Source of the DNA: JBIOJM01 sp044450785 | GTDB taxonomy: Bacteria; Planctomycetota; Planctomycetia; Isosphaerales; Isosphaeraceae | Length of the DNA: 11,990 nt | Direction: 5' to 3' | Assembly: GCA_044450785.1 (NCBI GenBank) | Contig: JBIOJM010000316.1 | Location: 1-11,990 of the forward strand | In this document: piece after piece, positions 1 through 6,452 of the stretch | How positions within the stretch are numbered: position 1 is the first letter of the stretch | Layout of the letters: the number at the start of each line of letters is the position of its first letter | Position numbers and translations under genes: made by a program | Notes under the pieces: generated by a model | What the model was told of the DNA's origin: nothing | Databases searched by the model: none | Seen by the model: only the letters and a program-made list of their open reading frames with translations

Positions 1-163
1 CCCCTGGCGTCAGACGGCTGCGGTCCAGCAACTCGTTGATGACTCTGATGGCTCGGTCCAGTTCCTTGTCGTTGCGAATCGGGCGCAAGGGCAACCGGTG
101 GACAAGCTCCAGGTAGCCGTCGAGGGCCTTGTGGCGAGGAATCTTCGTCTTCATGGAGGCCAT
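1..163 (-). CDS. higA: HigA-type antitoxin, N-terminal part (runs off the window)
   Basis: The first 54 codons of a minus-strand gene are visible, starting at the ATG at 163..161 and leaving the window at base 1. The residues include YLELVHRLPLRPIRNDKELD followed by a helical stretch (AIRVINELLDRSRLTPG). This is the usual N-terminus of HigA-family antitoxins paired with HigB toxins, which carry a helix-turn-helix domain further on, outside this window. It begins 4 bp after the HigB stop codon, in the toxin-first order typical of higBA. By family knowledge the product binds and neutralises HigB and represses the shared promoter. The call rests on the N-terminal motif and on the neighbour; the DNA-binding domain cannot be checked here. 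Confidence 0.83.
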   Translation of the reverse strand, partial: MASMKTKIPRHKALDGYLELVHRLPLRPIRNDKELDRAIRVINELLDRSRLTPG

Positions 164-167
164 GCTG

Positions 168-458
168 TCAATCCTCTTTCCACGTGCCCCGGTCATACTC
201 GGCGTGGGTGAGCACGTGCCGGATGTAGATTTTGCCGCGATTGTGGTGAATTGCCGCAATGAGCCGGTACTTGTTCCCTGCGATGTTAAACACGGTCAGC
301 TTGCCTACGCGGTCCGCCTTGGGGAAGGTGCCGTGTACCTCGGCGAAGTTCTTCCAATCCACCCGCCGCGCCGCCTTCAGCCATGACCGCAATGGTGATT
401 CTGCGTCCGGGTAATCGGCCCAGAAGTCTCGAAGCGTTTTCTTGGAAATCACGTGCAT
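168..458 (-). CDS. higB: HigB-type toxin (RelE-like mRNA interferase)
   Basis: A complete 96-residue protein of the usual length for the HigB_toxin family. It begins MHVISKKTLRDFWADYPDAE and has the hallmark central motif FNIAGNKYRLIAAI (about residues 58-71), followed by YIRHVLTHAEYD near the C-terminus. These are the conserved blocks of HigB toxins, which have a RelE/ParE-like fold and cleave mRNA on the ribosome. The ATG at 458 is the first usable start; an ATG five bases upstream is out of frame. Upstream purines (GGGAAG) give only a weak ribosome binding site. The antitoxin gene follows after 4 bp, so the two should be co-translated. No truncation or frameshift is seen. The family is clear; activity is inferred. 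Confidence 0.93.
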   Translation of the reverse strand: MHVISKKTLRDFWADYPDAESPLRSWLKAARRVDWKNFAEVHGTFPKADRVGKLTVFNIAGNKYRLIAAIHHNRGKIYIRHVLTHAEYDRGTWKED

Positions 459-676
459 GGCATATCGTCTTCCCAGAAATGGAAGTCGTCAATAGCGCAA
501 GGCGATCGGAGTCGTGCAAGTGGCTGCAGCCCTCGAAATATGACTGACACTGATTATCCCCTCTGACCCCTTTTCCCCACAACAGAAGCAGTGATACCAG
601 CAGCGGAAAAATGTCTCGCAGGACTTGAACGCCAAGCACTTATGGCCGATAGTAGGATCATGGTGGCTAATGGAGA

Positions 677-694
677 AACGGAATGAATTCCGTT
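677..694. repeat. Perfect 8-bp inverted repeat with 2-base centre
   Basis: AACGGAAT and ATTCCGTT flank the dinucleotide GA, giving 16 paired bases in 18. This could be a dimeric repressor operator or a short hairpin. It lies about 118 bp upstream of the small antitoxin gene at 812, where an autoregulatory site could act, but no promoter is clearly recognisable nearby. The palindrome is seen directly; its function is a guess. Confidence 0.4.
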
Positions 695-789
695 CGACGA
701 CCATGAAAACAGCGGTTTTTCGGCAAGCTCAGCGTCAGATCGATTAGATCCAGGTTGTAGCCAAACCGACTGCACCCATATCCGGAAGA

Positions 790-806
790 CCCTGACGCAG
801 GGAGGG
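790..806 (+). promoter_or_regulatory. Hairpin overlapping the ribosome binding site of the 812 gene
   Basis: CCCTG (790..794) pairs with CAGGG (798..802) around a 3-base loop. Its right arm merges with the Shine-Dalgarno-like GGGAGGG at 800..806, which is 5 bases before the ATG at 812. The structure could partly hide the site and lower translation, but a 5-bp stem may simply be chance. The ribosome binding site supports the start chosen for the 812 gene. Confidence 0.4.
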
Positions 807-811
807 CAGCA

Positions 812-1039
812 ATGGTTATCACTCTCGACCCCGAACTTGAGGTCGCATTAAACGAACTGGCCCGCCGGCACGGGGTTGCCCCTGAAGTGTTGGCCCTCAG
901 CGCCCTGCGGGAGCGATTCCTCGCCACCGCCGCGCTGCAGCCGCGGGATGAATGGGAGCGAGGTCTGCTCGCGGCGGCGCGGGACTGTGGCGTTTCCCTT
1001 CCCGACTCGGCCCTGAGCAGCGAAGGGCTGTACGATTAG
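812..1039 (+). CDS. Small antitoxin-like protein (probable ribbon-helix-helix, VapB/FitA type)
   Basis: A 75-residue protein starting MVITLDPELEVALNELARRH. A short beta-strand-like start followed by two amphipathic helices (about residues 7-35) is the layout of ribbon-helix-helix DNA-binding antitoxins. The C-terminal part, with PRDEWERGLL and GVSLPDSALSSEGLYD, resembles the tail that wraps a partner toxin in small planctomycete and cyanobacterial antitoxins. The start is supported by GGGAGGG 5 bases upstream. The stop TAG overlaps a GTG at 1039..1041, the kind of one-base overlap usual between vapB and vapC, yet no intact PIN-domain toxin follows. By this reading it is an orphan antitoxin. 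The family assignment comes from recalled resemblance, not from a decisive motif. Confidence 0.72.
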   Translation: MVITLDPELEVALNELARRHGVAPEVLALSALRERFLATAALQPRDEWERGLLAAARDCGVSLPDSALSSEGLYD

Positions 1040-1084
1040 TGGATCTCGTGCAGAGCTAACGCCTATCTTGTCAACCGGATGTCG
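1039..1084 (+). pseudogene. Possible remnant of the start of a PIN-domain (VapC-like) toxin gene
   Basis: A GTG overlapping the antitoxin stop codon would begin V-D-L-V, but the frame closes at the TAA at 1057..1059. Removing one base after the fourth codon (near 1051) would join this to RANAYLVNRM in the next frame. The combined string vaguely recalls the (V)D-x-N-x-x-L start of PIN domains, with the second Asp missing. Sequence after about 1085 is open in that frame to 1336 but shows nothing PIN-like. The overlap geometry is the better evidence; the protein resemblance is weak and could be chance. Confidence 0.25.
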
Positions 1085-1305
1085 CTGTTCGTCCACAGCG
1101 TTCCTGATCGGCCACCCACATCGCGATCCACTCTGGAACAGGCTGCCGATGGCCGGTTCGTCCGGAAACGAACGCTGATGCGCCTTCTACGATGGTACGT
1201 CGTCGGTCGGGGTGTGGACCGAAGGGGACGACAGCGTGATTGGATCGGGAAGGGCCTTTGTTTGACAAACGTAAAACGGCTCTCGACCCCTTTTCGCCAA
1301 TCGCC

Positions 1306-1658
1306 TCACAACTCCCCCTTCAACCCCAGCTCATGAAAGTAGTGCTGCACCTGATCTTGATTCTCAAGCAGCCAGTCGATCGTCGGCTCGTGGCGCATCG
1401 CCTTGCGGATGACCTTGGCGGTCGCCTCGCGGTGTACGTCGAAGAGAGCCTTGTGGTCCAGCTCGTCCACTTCGGTCACCGACGGGTCCAGCCAGACCGA
1501 GTAGATGATCCCCAGGTCGTTGACCTTGTCAGATTGGCGACGGCCAGCCCGACCGGCCCGTCCAGCTCACCGATCACGACCTCGGGCTCGGCGCAGAGAT
1601 AATCCTCGGAACCCTCGATCAGGGCCTCGCCCGTTCGCAAAACAATCCGCTCGCTCAT
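1306..1658 (-). pseudogene. Fae-like (formaldehyde-activating enzyme family) gene with internal deletion
   Basis: The minus-strand ATG at 1658, with AGGTG a few bases upstream, opens a frame whose first 43 residues include TGEALIEGSEDY, EVVIG and GPVGLAVAN. This is the N-terminal block of the Fae family (compare GEALVGDGNE in the Methylobacterium enzyme). At 1530 the sequence jumps into another frame encoding the C-terminal block: DKVNDLGIIYSVWLDPSV, then HKALFDVHREATAKVIRKAM, then a tail ending at the TGA at 1308..1306. Relative to the family, roughly 70 central residues are missing and the junction is out of frame, so the native frame ends at 1476 after 17 unrelated residues. Fae joins formaldehyde to tetrahydromethanopterin, and planctomycetes carry this C1 pathway. 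By eye the conserved AHID of classical Fae reads AEPE here, so the parent was probably a diverged paralogue. Confidence 0.85.
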
Positions 1659-1911
1659 GGTTGCACCTCGCGCTGCGTTGGGGGTGTCCGTTTGATCGCA
1701 AACCCTGCAAATTATCGTGGTTGGCCCAGAATCGCCAGGCCCGTGTATTCAGAAATCCGTCTCGAGACGGCGGCACTGGGACCTTGCCCGGCGCGAGAAT
1801 TCGTCTTACCATGTGCAAAGAATCAGTGAAGAGTCCATTGAGCTCAGATGAACAGTCAAGATGCCACGATCGAGCTCATGAGTACGGTCGAGCACAGCAA
1901 GTGAGGTTGAA

Positions 1912-3183
1912 TTGATTCTTCAGCATCCTCGTGAGCCCGGATTGAAGTTCAAGCCGTTCGATCTGGGCGTATCGGCGCGGTGGCTGCAGGAACAGCGGAG
2001 GAAATCGTTAGGGCGCCTCGGCCTCACTTCGCGTGAGCTGGCCCTCGTGGAGCGAATCAAGCGGCTCAAGAAGGAGTCGGGCACACATTCCCCCAGCGCA
2101 TGGACGCTCGCCAAGCTCGTTCCCGAGCTCCGCCTCAAGGTTGATGCCTGCTTTCTGTCCAACCCCTATGCCACCAAGCTGTTCTTGATGCACTTTCACC
2201 GCGAGGTGATCCGCCCCAGGAAGCTCCGCGCTCTCCTGGAATTGTATCCCTCGCAGAACCGGGTGATCGCAACGAAGTTGAGCCGCGTGCTGGAGCTGGC
2301 GCCCGAATCGATCTTCGTCGGCAACGGCGCGGCCGAAATCATCCAGGCGATCCTGCACCGGTTCACCCGGCAGAAAATCCTGGTCAACCTTCCCACGTTC
2401 TCGCCCTATTACGAGTTCACCAGGCCGGATACGCAGGTCGTCTACAATGTTCTCCGCCAGGAAGACGATTTCCGCTTCGACCCCGCTGCGTACCTCGAGC
2501 AGGTCCGGCGCGAACGGCCGGACACGGTCGTTTTGATCAATCCCAATAACCCCGATGGGGGCTATGTACCGTTCGCGGTCATGCGGAGATTGCTGGAGGA
2601 GCTGCGGACCGTCCCGAACGTCATCGTGGACGAGAGCTTCATCCATTTCGCCTGCGAGGGGAACGGTTACACCTATCGGAGCGTGGCGAACGAGGTCGCT
2701 CGTTTTCCGAACTTGATGGTCGTCAAGAGCATGTCCAAGGACTTCGGCGTGGCCGGCATCCGGGCCGGTTACGCGGTGATGGCACCCGCTCGGGTGCGTA
2801 CACTGCTCGACAACGGGTTCTTGTGGAATTCCTCAGGCCTGGCCGAGTACTTCTTCGATTTGTATTCGCGGCGGGACTTCCAGCTTCAATATGAGCGCGA
2901 GCGCATCCGCTTCATTCAGAACTCGCGGCGGTTCTTCGCGGCGCTGGCCAAGATTGATGGACTTCACGTCTATCCGACCTTCGCCAACTTTGCCCTGGTC
3001 GAGCTCCGCGGCGGCCTCAGCGCCGAGGAGCTTGTCTGCCGATTGCTCATCCGGCGCGGGATCTACACCCGGACGTGCGATGACAAGAAGGGGCTCGAGG
3101 GCGGCAAGTTCGTCCGGATCGCGGCCCGCAACCGTCCCGAGAACGCATACATCATCCGCTCGTTGCGCAGGCTGCTCGGCTGA
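1912..3183 (+). CDS. Fold-type I PLP-dependent aminotransferase (HisC-like)
   Basis: A 423-residue protein with the aminotransferase class I/II signature set: GNGAAE (137-142, cofactor phosphate region), NPNNPDG (210-216), VDESF with Asp240 (pyridine nitrogen), SMSKDFGVAGIRAGY with the probable Schiff-base Lys276, and Arg402 in KFVRIAARN (carboxylate binding). Blocks such as FLSNPYATKLF (81-91), LYPSQNRVIA and FLWNSSGLAEYFF resemble the aminotransferase half of bifunctional phosphonate cytidylyltransferase/aminotransferases and HisC relatives. No nucleotidyltransferase domain is present. Residues 1-75 are a charged helical extension of unknown role. The start is uncertain: TTG at 1912 has GAGG five bases upstream and is the first possible start after the in-frame stop at 1879; a TTG at 1942 is an alternative. 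The gene converges on the minus-strand gene, with 7 bp between the stops. The amino-acid substrate cannot be told. Confidence 0.86.
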   Translation: MILQHPREPGLKFKPFDLGVSARWLQEQRRKSLGRLGLTSRELALVERIKRLKKESGTHSPSAWTLAKLVPELRLKVDACFLSNPYATKLFLMHFHREVIRPRKLRALLELYPSQNRVIATKLSRVLELAPESIFVGNGAAEIIQAILHRFTRQKILVNLPTFSPYYEFTRPDTQVVYNVLRQEDDFRFDPAAYLEQVRRERPDTVVLINPNNPDGGYVPFAVMRRLLEELRTVPNVIVDESFIHFACEGNGYTYRSVANEVARFPNLMVVKSMSKDFGVAGIRAGYAVMAPARVRTLLDNGFLWNSSGLAEYFFDLYSRRDFQLQYERERIRFIQNSRRFFAALAKIDGLHVYPTFANFALVELRGGLSAEELVCRLLIRRGIYTRTCDDKKGLEGGKFVRIAARNRPENAYIIRSLRRLLG

Positions 3184-3190
3184 GGCGAAT

Positions 3191-6100
3191 CTACTTACCG
3201 GTGCTCGGCAGCGGGACCTGGTTCGTTGAGGCCAGATAGGCGAACAGGTCGCGGACTTCCTGCGTCGAGAGGGGTTCGAGCAATCCCTCGGGCATCATCG
3301 AGATTGCGGAGGTCTTGATGGCCTCCAGGTCCTCGCGCGGCAGGACGATTCGCTCGTTGGCCGTCTGGATGACCAGAGAGGCGTCGGACTGCTCGCGGAT
3401 GATTCCCGAGATCAGTCGTCCGTCGGTGGTCGCCAGATTCGTGAGCGTGTAGTCACGGCTGACGGCCGCACTGGGGTCCAGGACGTTTTCGAGAATGTAG
3501 TCGGGATTGGCACGGTCCGAGCCGGTCAGCTCGGGGCCGACGTCGTTACCGGCATCATAGAGCCGGTGGCACGAAAGGCAGGTTCGGTTGAAGACGGCCC
3601 GCCCTCGCGAACGGTTGGCCGGCTGGTTCGAATCCGAAACGAGCAACGCCTTGTACCTGGCCGCCAGGGCCGCTTTTGTTTTCGAGGTCGGCTGGACTTT
3701 GCCCCAGACGGTTTCGAGTCGCTCGTTGATCCGCCGATCACCGAAAGCTTGTAACTGGCGGGCGACCGAGACACCCATGTCGCGACGAGAGATTTGCCCA
3801 TGGTCGAGGGCCTCGAGCAACGCCAAGGCCCACGTTGGACGGGCGGCCAGGGTGGTGATCGCATCGTCGCGCTCGGACGCGGAATATTCTCCATAACGCC
3901 CCAGAACGATACGGGGCGTGGCGGGATCGTCGTAAGCCGCCAGCGCGCGCAGCGCAGGGCCACGTAGCGTGGGGTCGCCGAGCGAGGCATGCAGGTCTGG
4001 CCCGAGGCCGGGCACGTGCCGTTCCACCAGGGCCGACAACGCGCGCTTCCGGAGGTCCTCTCGCGCGGTCCGGTCGAGAACCATCCGCCGCAGCACGGCG
4101 ATGGCCTTCGGCTCGTGCACATCGAGCGCCAGCAGAAGAGATTGCTCGACCACATTCAGGTCCGGTCGTGCTACCAACCGGGCGAAGACGGCGGGCCAGC
4201 CCTCGGGCTGCGCGACGTGCTTACGACCCCGCAGGGCATCGTGGGCGCCGATCAAGAGATCGACGCAGACCGTGTCGGCCGCGGTATCGAGCAACGAGAC
4301 GATCGCGGCGAGACCCGCCGCGGGATCGGCCGACACGACCCTGCGAGCGACGTACCGGCGCACGATCGGGATCCGGCAGTGAGTCGCCCATGCCACCGCC
4401 CGCGCGCGATCGGACGACACCAAGGGTTCGACGCCATACCAGATCAAGAGCGGGAGCACCCGGTCCGATGCGTCTTGGGGGTGGCCCGCGAGCGGTCGGG
4501 CGATGGCCCAGCGCTCTTCGAGCGGCAGGCGTTGCAGCACCGAGGCCAGGCTCAGCCTGACTTTCTGGCTGGGATCGGCCTCGGCCAGCTTCGCGAACCG
4601 CGTCACCGTGGCACGTTCGGGCGGACCGGCATCACCGAGCAGGCGGACCGCCCACGCCCGGACATGTTCGCTCGGGTGATCGAGGAGCGCGCGAGCGGCC
4701 GTTTCGTCCAGTCCACCGGTCGCGTACAGGGCCCAGATGGCACGCAACTGGCGGCTGACGTCTTGGTTCGCGCCCAGGATCTCGCGGAGCACGCGATGCG
4801 CATGGCCCAAGTCGCGGCCAGTGGCCGCGCGCTCCTGGAGCAGCCGCCGAGCGGTGCGAACATACCAATCATTACGGTGGAGCTGCAACCGCGCCAGTGC
4901 TTCATCGCTGCTGGTGGAGAGGTCGACTTTCACCGGTTGCGGCGATCCGTAAGCGATCTTGTAAATCCGGCCATTCTCGCGGTGGGCGTTGTCGGCGTCG
5001 GTCTCGTGGCACTCACCGGTGTCGTACCAGTCGGTCAGATAGACCGCCCCGTCGGGCCCGTACTTGAGCTCCAGACCGCGGAACCAGGGGTCGTTGGCCA
5101 TCAGAAAGTCTTTATTGTGTCGGGCGACGTAGCTGGAGCCGCGTTGCTCCAGTCGATCGTGGTTGATGCGCCGGCCGTGGAGATTGCAGGTGAAGACGTC
5201 GTTGCGGTAAGTGTCGGGCCAGTTGTCGCCCAGGTAAATCATCGCACCCACGTGGGCATGGCCGCCGCCCGCCTCGCCGTGCTTGCCCTTGCCGTCGCGC
5301 GAGTCGGTCCAGCTTCCTCCGGCCCAGTGGATATGATCGGCGCAGGTCTCCATCAGCTCATAAAGATTTGGCGTGACGTCCTCGCCGAACATCCTCTGAA
5401 AATGGGCGCCGGGCACGACGTGAAAGAGGTGCGGGATCACGCAATTGGTGATGAACGCCTCGCCCAGGTCATCGAAGTCGAGTCCCCAGGGGTTGGTGGT
5501 GCCGTGGGCGACGGTCTCGAACACCGCGCGGGTTGGATGGTAGCGCCAGACACCGCAGTTGATTGCCACGCGCCGATCGTCGGGCGTGCCCGGTTTGCCC
5601 ACCCGCGAGTTCGAGAGGATCCCGTTGCAGCCCCAGAGCCAGCCGTCGGGCCCCCACTTCAATGCATTGAACATGTTGTGCTGCGCTTTCGTATCCCAGC
5701 CGTCGAGCTTGACGACCGGCTCGCCGTCGGGCCGATCGTCGCCATCGCGGTCCGGGATGAACAGCAGGTTGGGCGTCGCGCAGACCCAGACTCCGCCGAA
5801 GCCGATCTCCAGCCCGGTGAAATTGGTCCCTTTGTCGTAGAAAACCGTTCGGCGGTCGAACCGCCCGTCGTTGTCGGCGTCCTCGAAGATCAGGATGCGG
5901 TCCTTGCCTCGAGGCCCCCCGAGCCAGATTGGATAGGAATAGTTCTCGACGACCCAGAGCCGACCTTTATGGTCGATGGCCATCGCGATCGGCTGCACCA
6001 CGTCGGGCTCGGAGGCGAACACGCTCACCGTGAAACCCGATGGCAGCTTCATCCGCCGCACCGCCTCTGAGGGTGGAATCGGAGTGTTCGCCGAAGCCTG

Positions 6101-6217
6101 GGCCTGCTCGTCGGAAGCCCCACCCGAAGACTGGCCCGTTCCAAGCACCGCCAAAACAATCGCCAGCAGCGACCTGAATCCGGCTCGCGTGGGCGAGCGG
6201 CCATGCCGGAACGTCAT
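3191..6217 (-). CDS. Exported PVC-type dehydrogenase-like beta-propeller / HEAT / CxxCH cytochrome protein
   Basis: A 1008-residue protein. Residues 1-35 form a signal peptide (Arg-rich start, hydrophobic LLAIVLAVLGTG at 17-28). Residues about 56-430 are a beta-propeller with the family markers GRLWVVENYSYP (85-96), acidic FEDADNDGRFD (111-121) and PDRDGDDRPDG (155-165) loops that could bind calcium, GPDGWLWGCNG (189-199) and YGPDGAVYLTDWYD (386-399). Residues about 440-830 are helical HEAT-like repeats. The C-terminal cytochrome domain has CLSCH at 880-884 for covalent haem, and Met974 or Met975 in SMMPEGL as the likely distal ligand. This is the Planctomycete/Verrucomicrobium putative dehydrogenase plus haem-binding architecture, thought to oxidise sugars or similar substrates outside the cytoplasmic membrane; the substrate is unknown. 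The ATG at 6217 is chosen because GGAG lies 9 bases upstream and the signal peptide starts there; the open frame extends to 6721 without a credible protein. Confidence 0.93.
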   Translation of the reverse strand: MTFRHGRSPTRAGFRSLLAIVLAVLGTGQSSGGASDEQAQASANTPIPPSEAVRRMKLPSGFTVSVFASEPDVVQPIAMAIDHKGRLWVVENYSYPIWLGGPRGKDRILIFEDADNDGRFDRRTVFYDKGTNFTGLEIGFGGVWVCATPNLLFIPDRDGDDRPDGEPVVKLDGWDTKAQHNMFNALKWGPDGWLWGCNGILSNSRVGKPGTPDDRRVAINCGVWRYHPTRAVFETVAHGTTNPWGLDFDDLGEAFITNCVIPHLFHVVPGAHFQRMFGEDVTPNLYELMETCADHIHWAGGSWTDSRDGKGKHGEAGGGHAHVGAMIYLGDNWPDTYRNDVFTCNLHGRRINHDRLEQRGSSYVARHNKDFLMANDPWFRGLELKYGPDGAVYLTDWYDTGECHETDADNAHRENGRIYKIAYGSPQPVKVDLSTSSDEALARLQLHRNDWYVRTARRLLQERAATGRDLGHAHRVLREILGANQDVSRQLRAIWALYATGGLDETAARALLDHPSEHVRAWAVRLLGDAGPPERATVTRFAKLAEADPSQKVRLSLASVLQRLPLEERWAIARPLAGHPQDASDRVLPLLIWYGVEPLVSSDRARAVAWATHCRIPIVRRYVARRVVSADPAAGLAAIVSLLDTAADTVCVDLLIGAHDALRGRKHVAQPEGWPAVFARLVARPDLNVVEQSLLLALDVHEPKAIAVLRRMVLDRTAREDLRKRALSALVERHVPGLGPDLHASLGDPTLRGPALRALAAYDDPATPRIVLGRYGEYSASERDDAITTLAARPTWALALLEALDHGQISRRDMGVSVARQLQAFGDRRINERLETVWGKVQPTSKTKAALAARYKALLVSDSNQPANRSRGRAVFNRTCLSCHRLYDAGNDVGPELTGSDRANPDYILENVLDPSAAVSRDYTLTNLATTDGRLISGIIREQSDASLVIQTANERIVLPREDLEAIKTSAISMMPEGLLEPLSTQEVRDLFAYLASTNQVPLPSTGK

Positions 6218-6315
6218 GATCGGCTTCTCCTCGAAGGCACGAAAACAAACGGTGCCTTGGTCGTTGTCCCTTGCGAACCGTTGGACGTTTCCGCGGGTCC
6301 CGATTGGTGCGAATG

Positions 6316-6324
6316 ATTGTACCA
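6316..6324 (-). promoter_or_regulatory. Candidate extended -10 promoter for the dehydrogenase/cytochrome gene
   Basis: On the minus strand this reads TGGTACAAT, an extended -10 box (TGn plus TACAAT) about 100 bases ahead of the ATG at 6217. No good -35 box is found at 16-18 bases, which is tolerable for extended -10 promoters. It lies in the 235-bp divergent intergenic region shared with the transporter operon. Confidence 0.3.
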
Positions 6325-6383
6325 AAGAGAATGACGCAGACTCGATATGGCGCCCTGGAGGAGAGCGAAAAACCAGGATTGTC

Positions 6384-6413
6384 TTGCATCGATGCTCGCT
6401 TCTGCGATACATT
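6384..6413 (+). promoter_or_regulatory. Candidate sigma70-type promoter for the transporter-E1-E2 operon
   Basis: TTGCAT (6384..6389) and TACATT (6408..6413) are separated by 18 bases and end about 40 bases before the ATG at 6453. Both boxes differ from consensus, and planctomycete promoters are poorly defined, so this is only a candidate. It is the best match I found in the divergent region on this strand. Confidence 0.28.
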
Positions 6414-6452
6414 CCCTTGCCGCATTCAATTGACGCACCGGAACTGGTTTCC

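Larger units (their letters stand above)
459..811. other. Gene-free stretch between the higBA pair and the small antitoxin gene
   Basis: No reading frame here shows recognisable protein motifs or a good ribosome binding site; the open frames on the minus strand (489..927) are low-complexity and overlap one another. The part next to 458 should hold the higBA promoter. The region contains an 8-bp inverted repeat at 677..694 and a small hairpin at 790..802 just ahead of the next gene. Read on the minus strand, 552..576 is purine-rich with a GGGGTCAGAGGGG core. I recall similar strings at the edges of transposable elements, but no transposase or second copy is visible. Confidence 0.5.

Noticed and set aside
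1079..1336. 85-residue plus-strand frame after the small antitoxin
   Set aside because: No ribosome binding site, Arg-rich composition and no family likeness; it overlaps the end of the fae-like relic. Considered only as possible toxin debris.
2008..2646. 212-residue minus-strand frame
   Set aside because: Antisense to the aminotransferase, with no recognisable motif.
3989..6070. 693-residue open frame on the plus strand
   Set aside because: It is entirely antisense to the propeller/cytochrome gene, whose motifs are unmistakable. Long antisense frames are common in GC-rich coding DNA, and this one shows no domain signature.
5976..6452. Upstream extension of the transporter's open frame
   Set aside because: It lies opposite the cytochrome gene's 5' end and crosses the divergent promoter region; the protein there has no family features.
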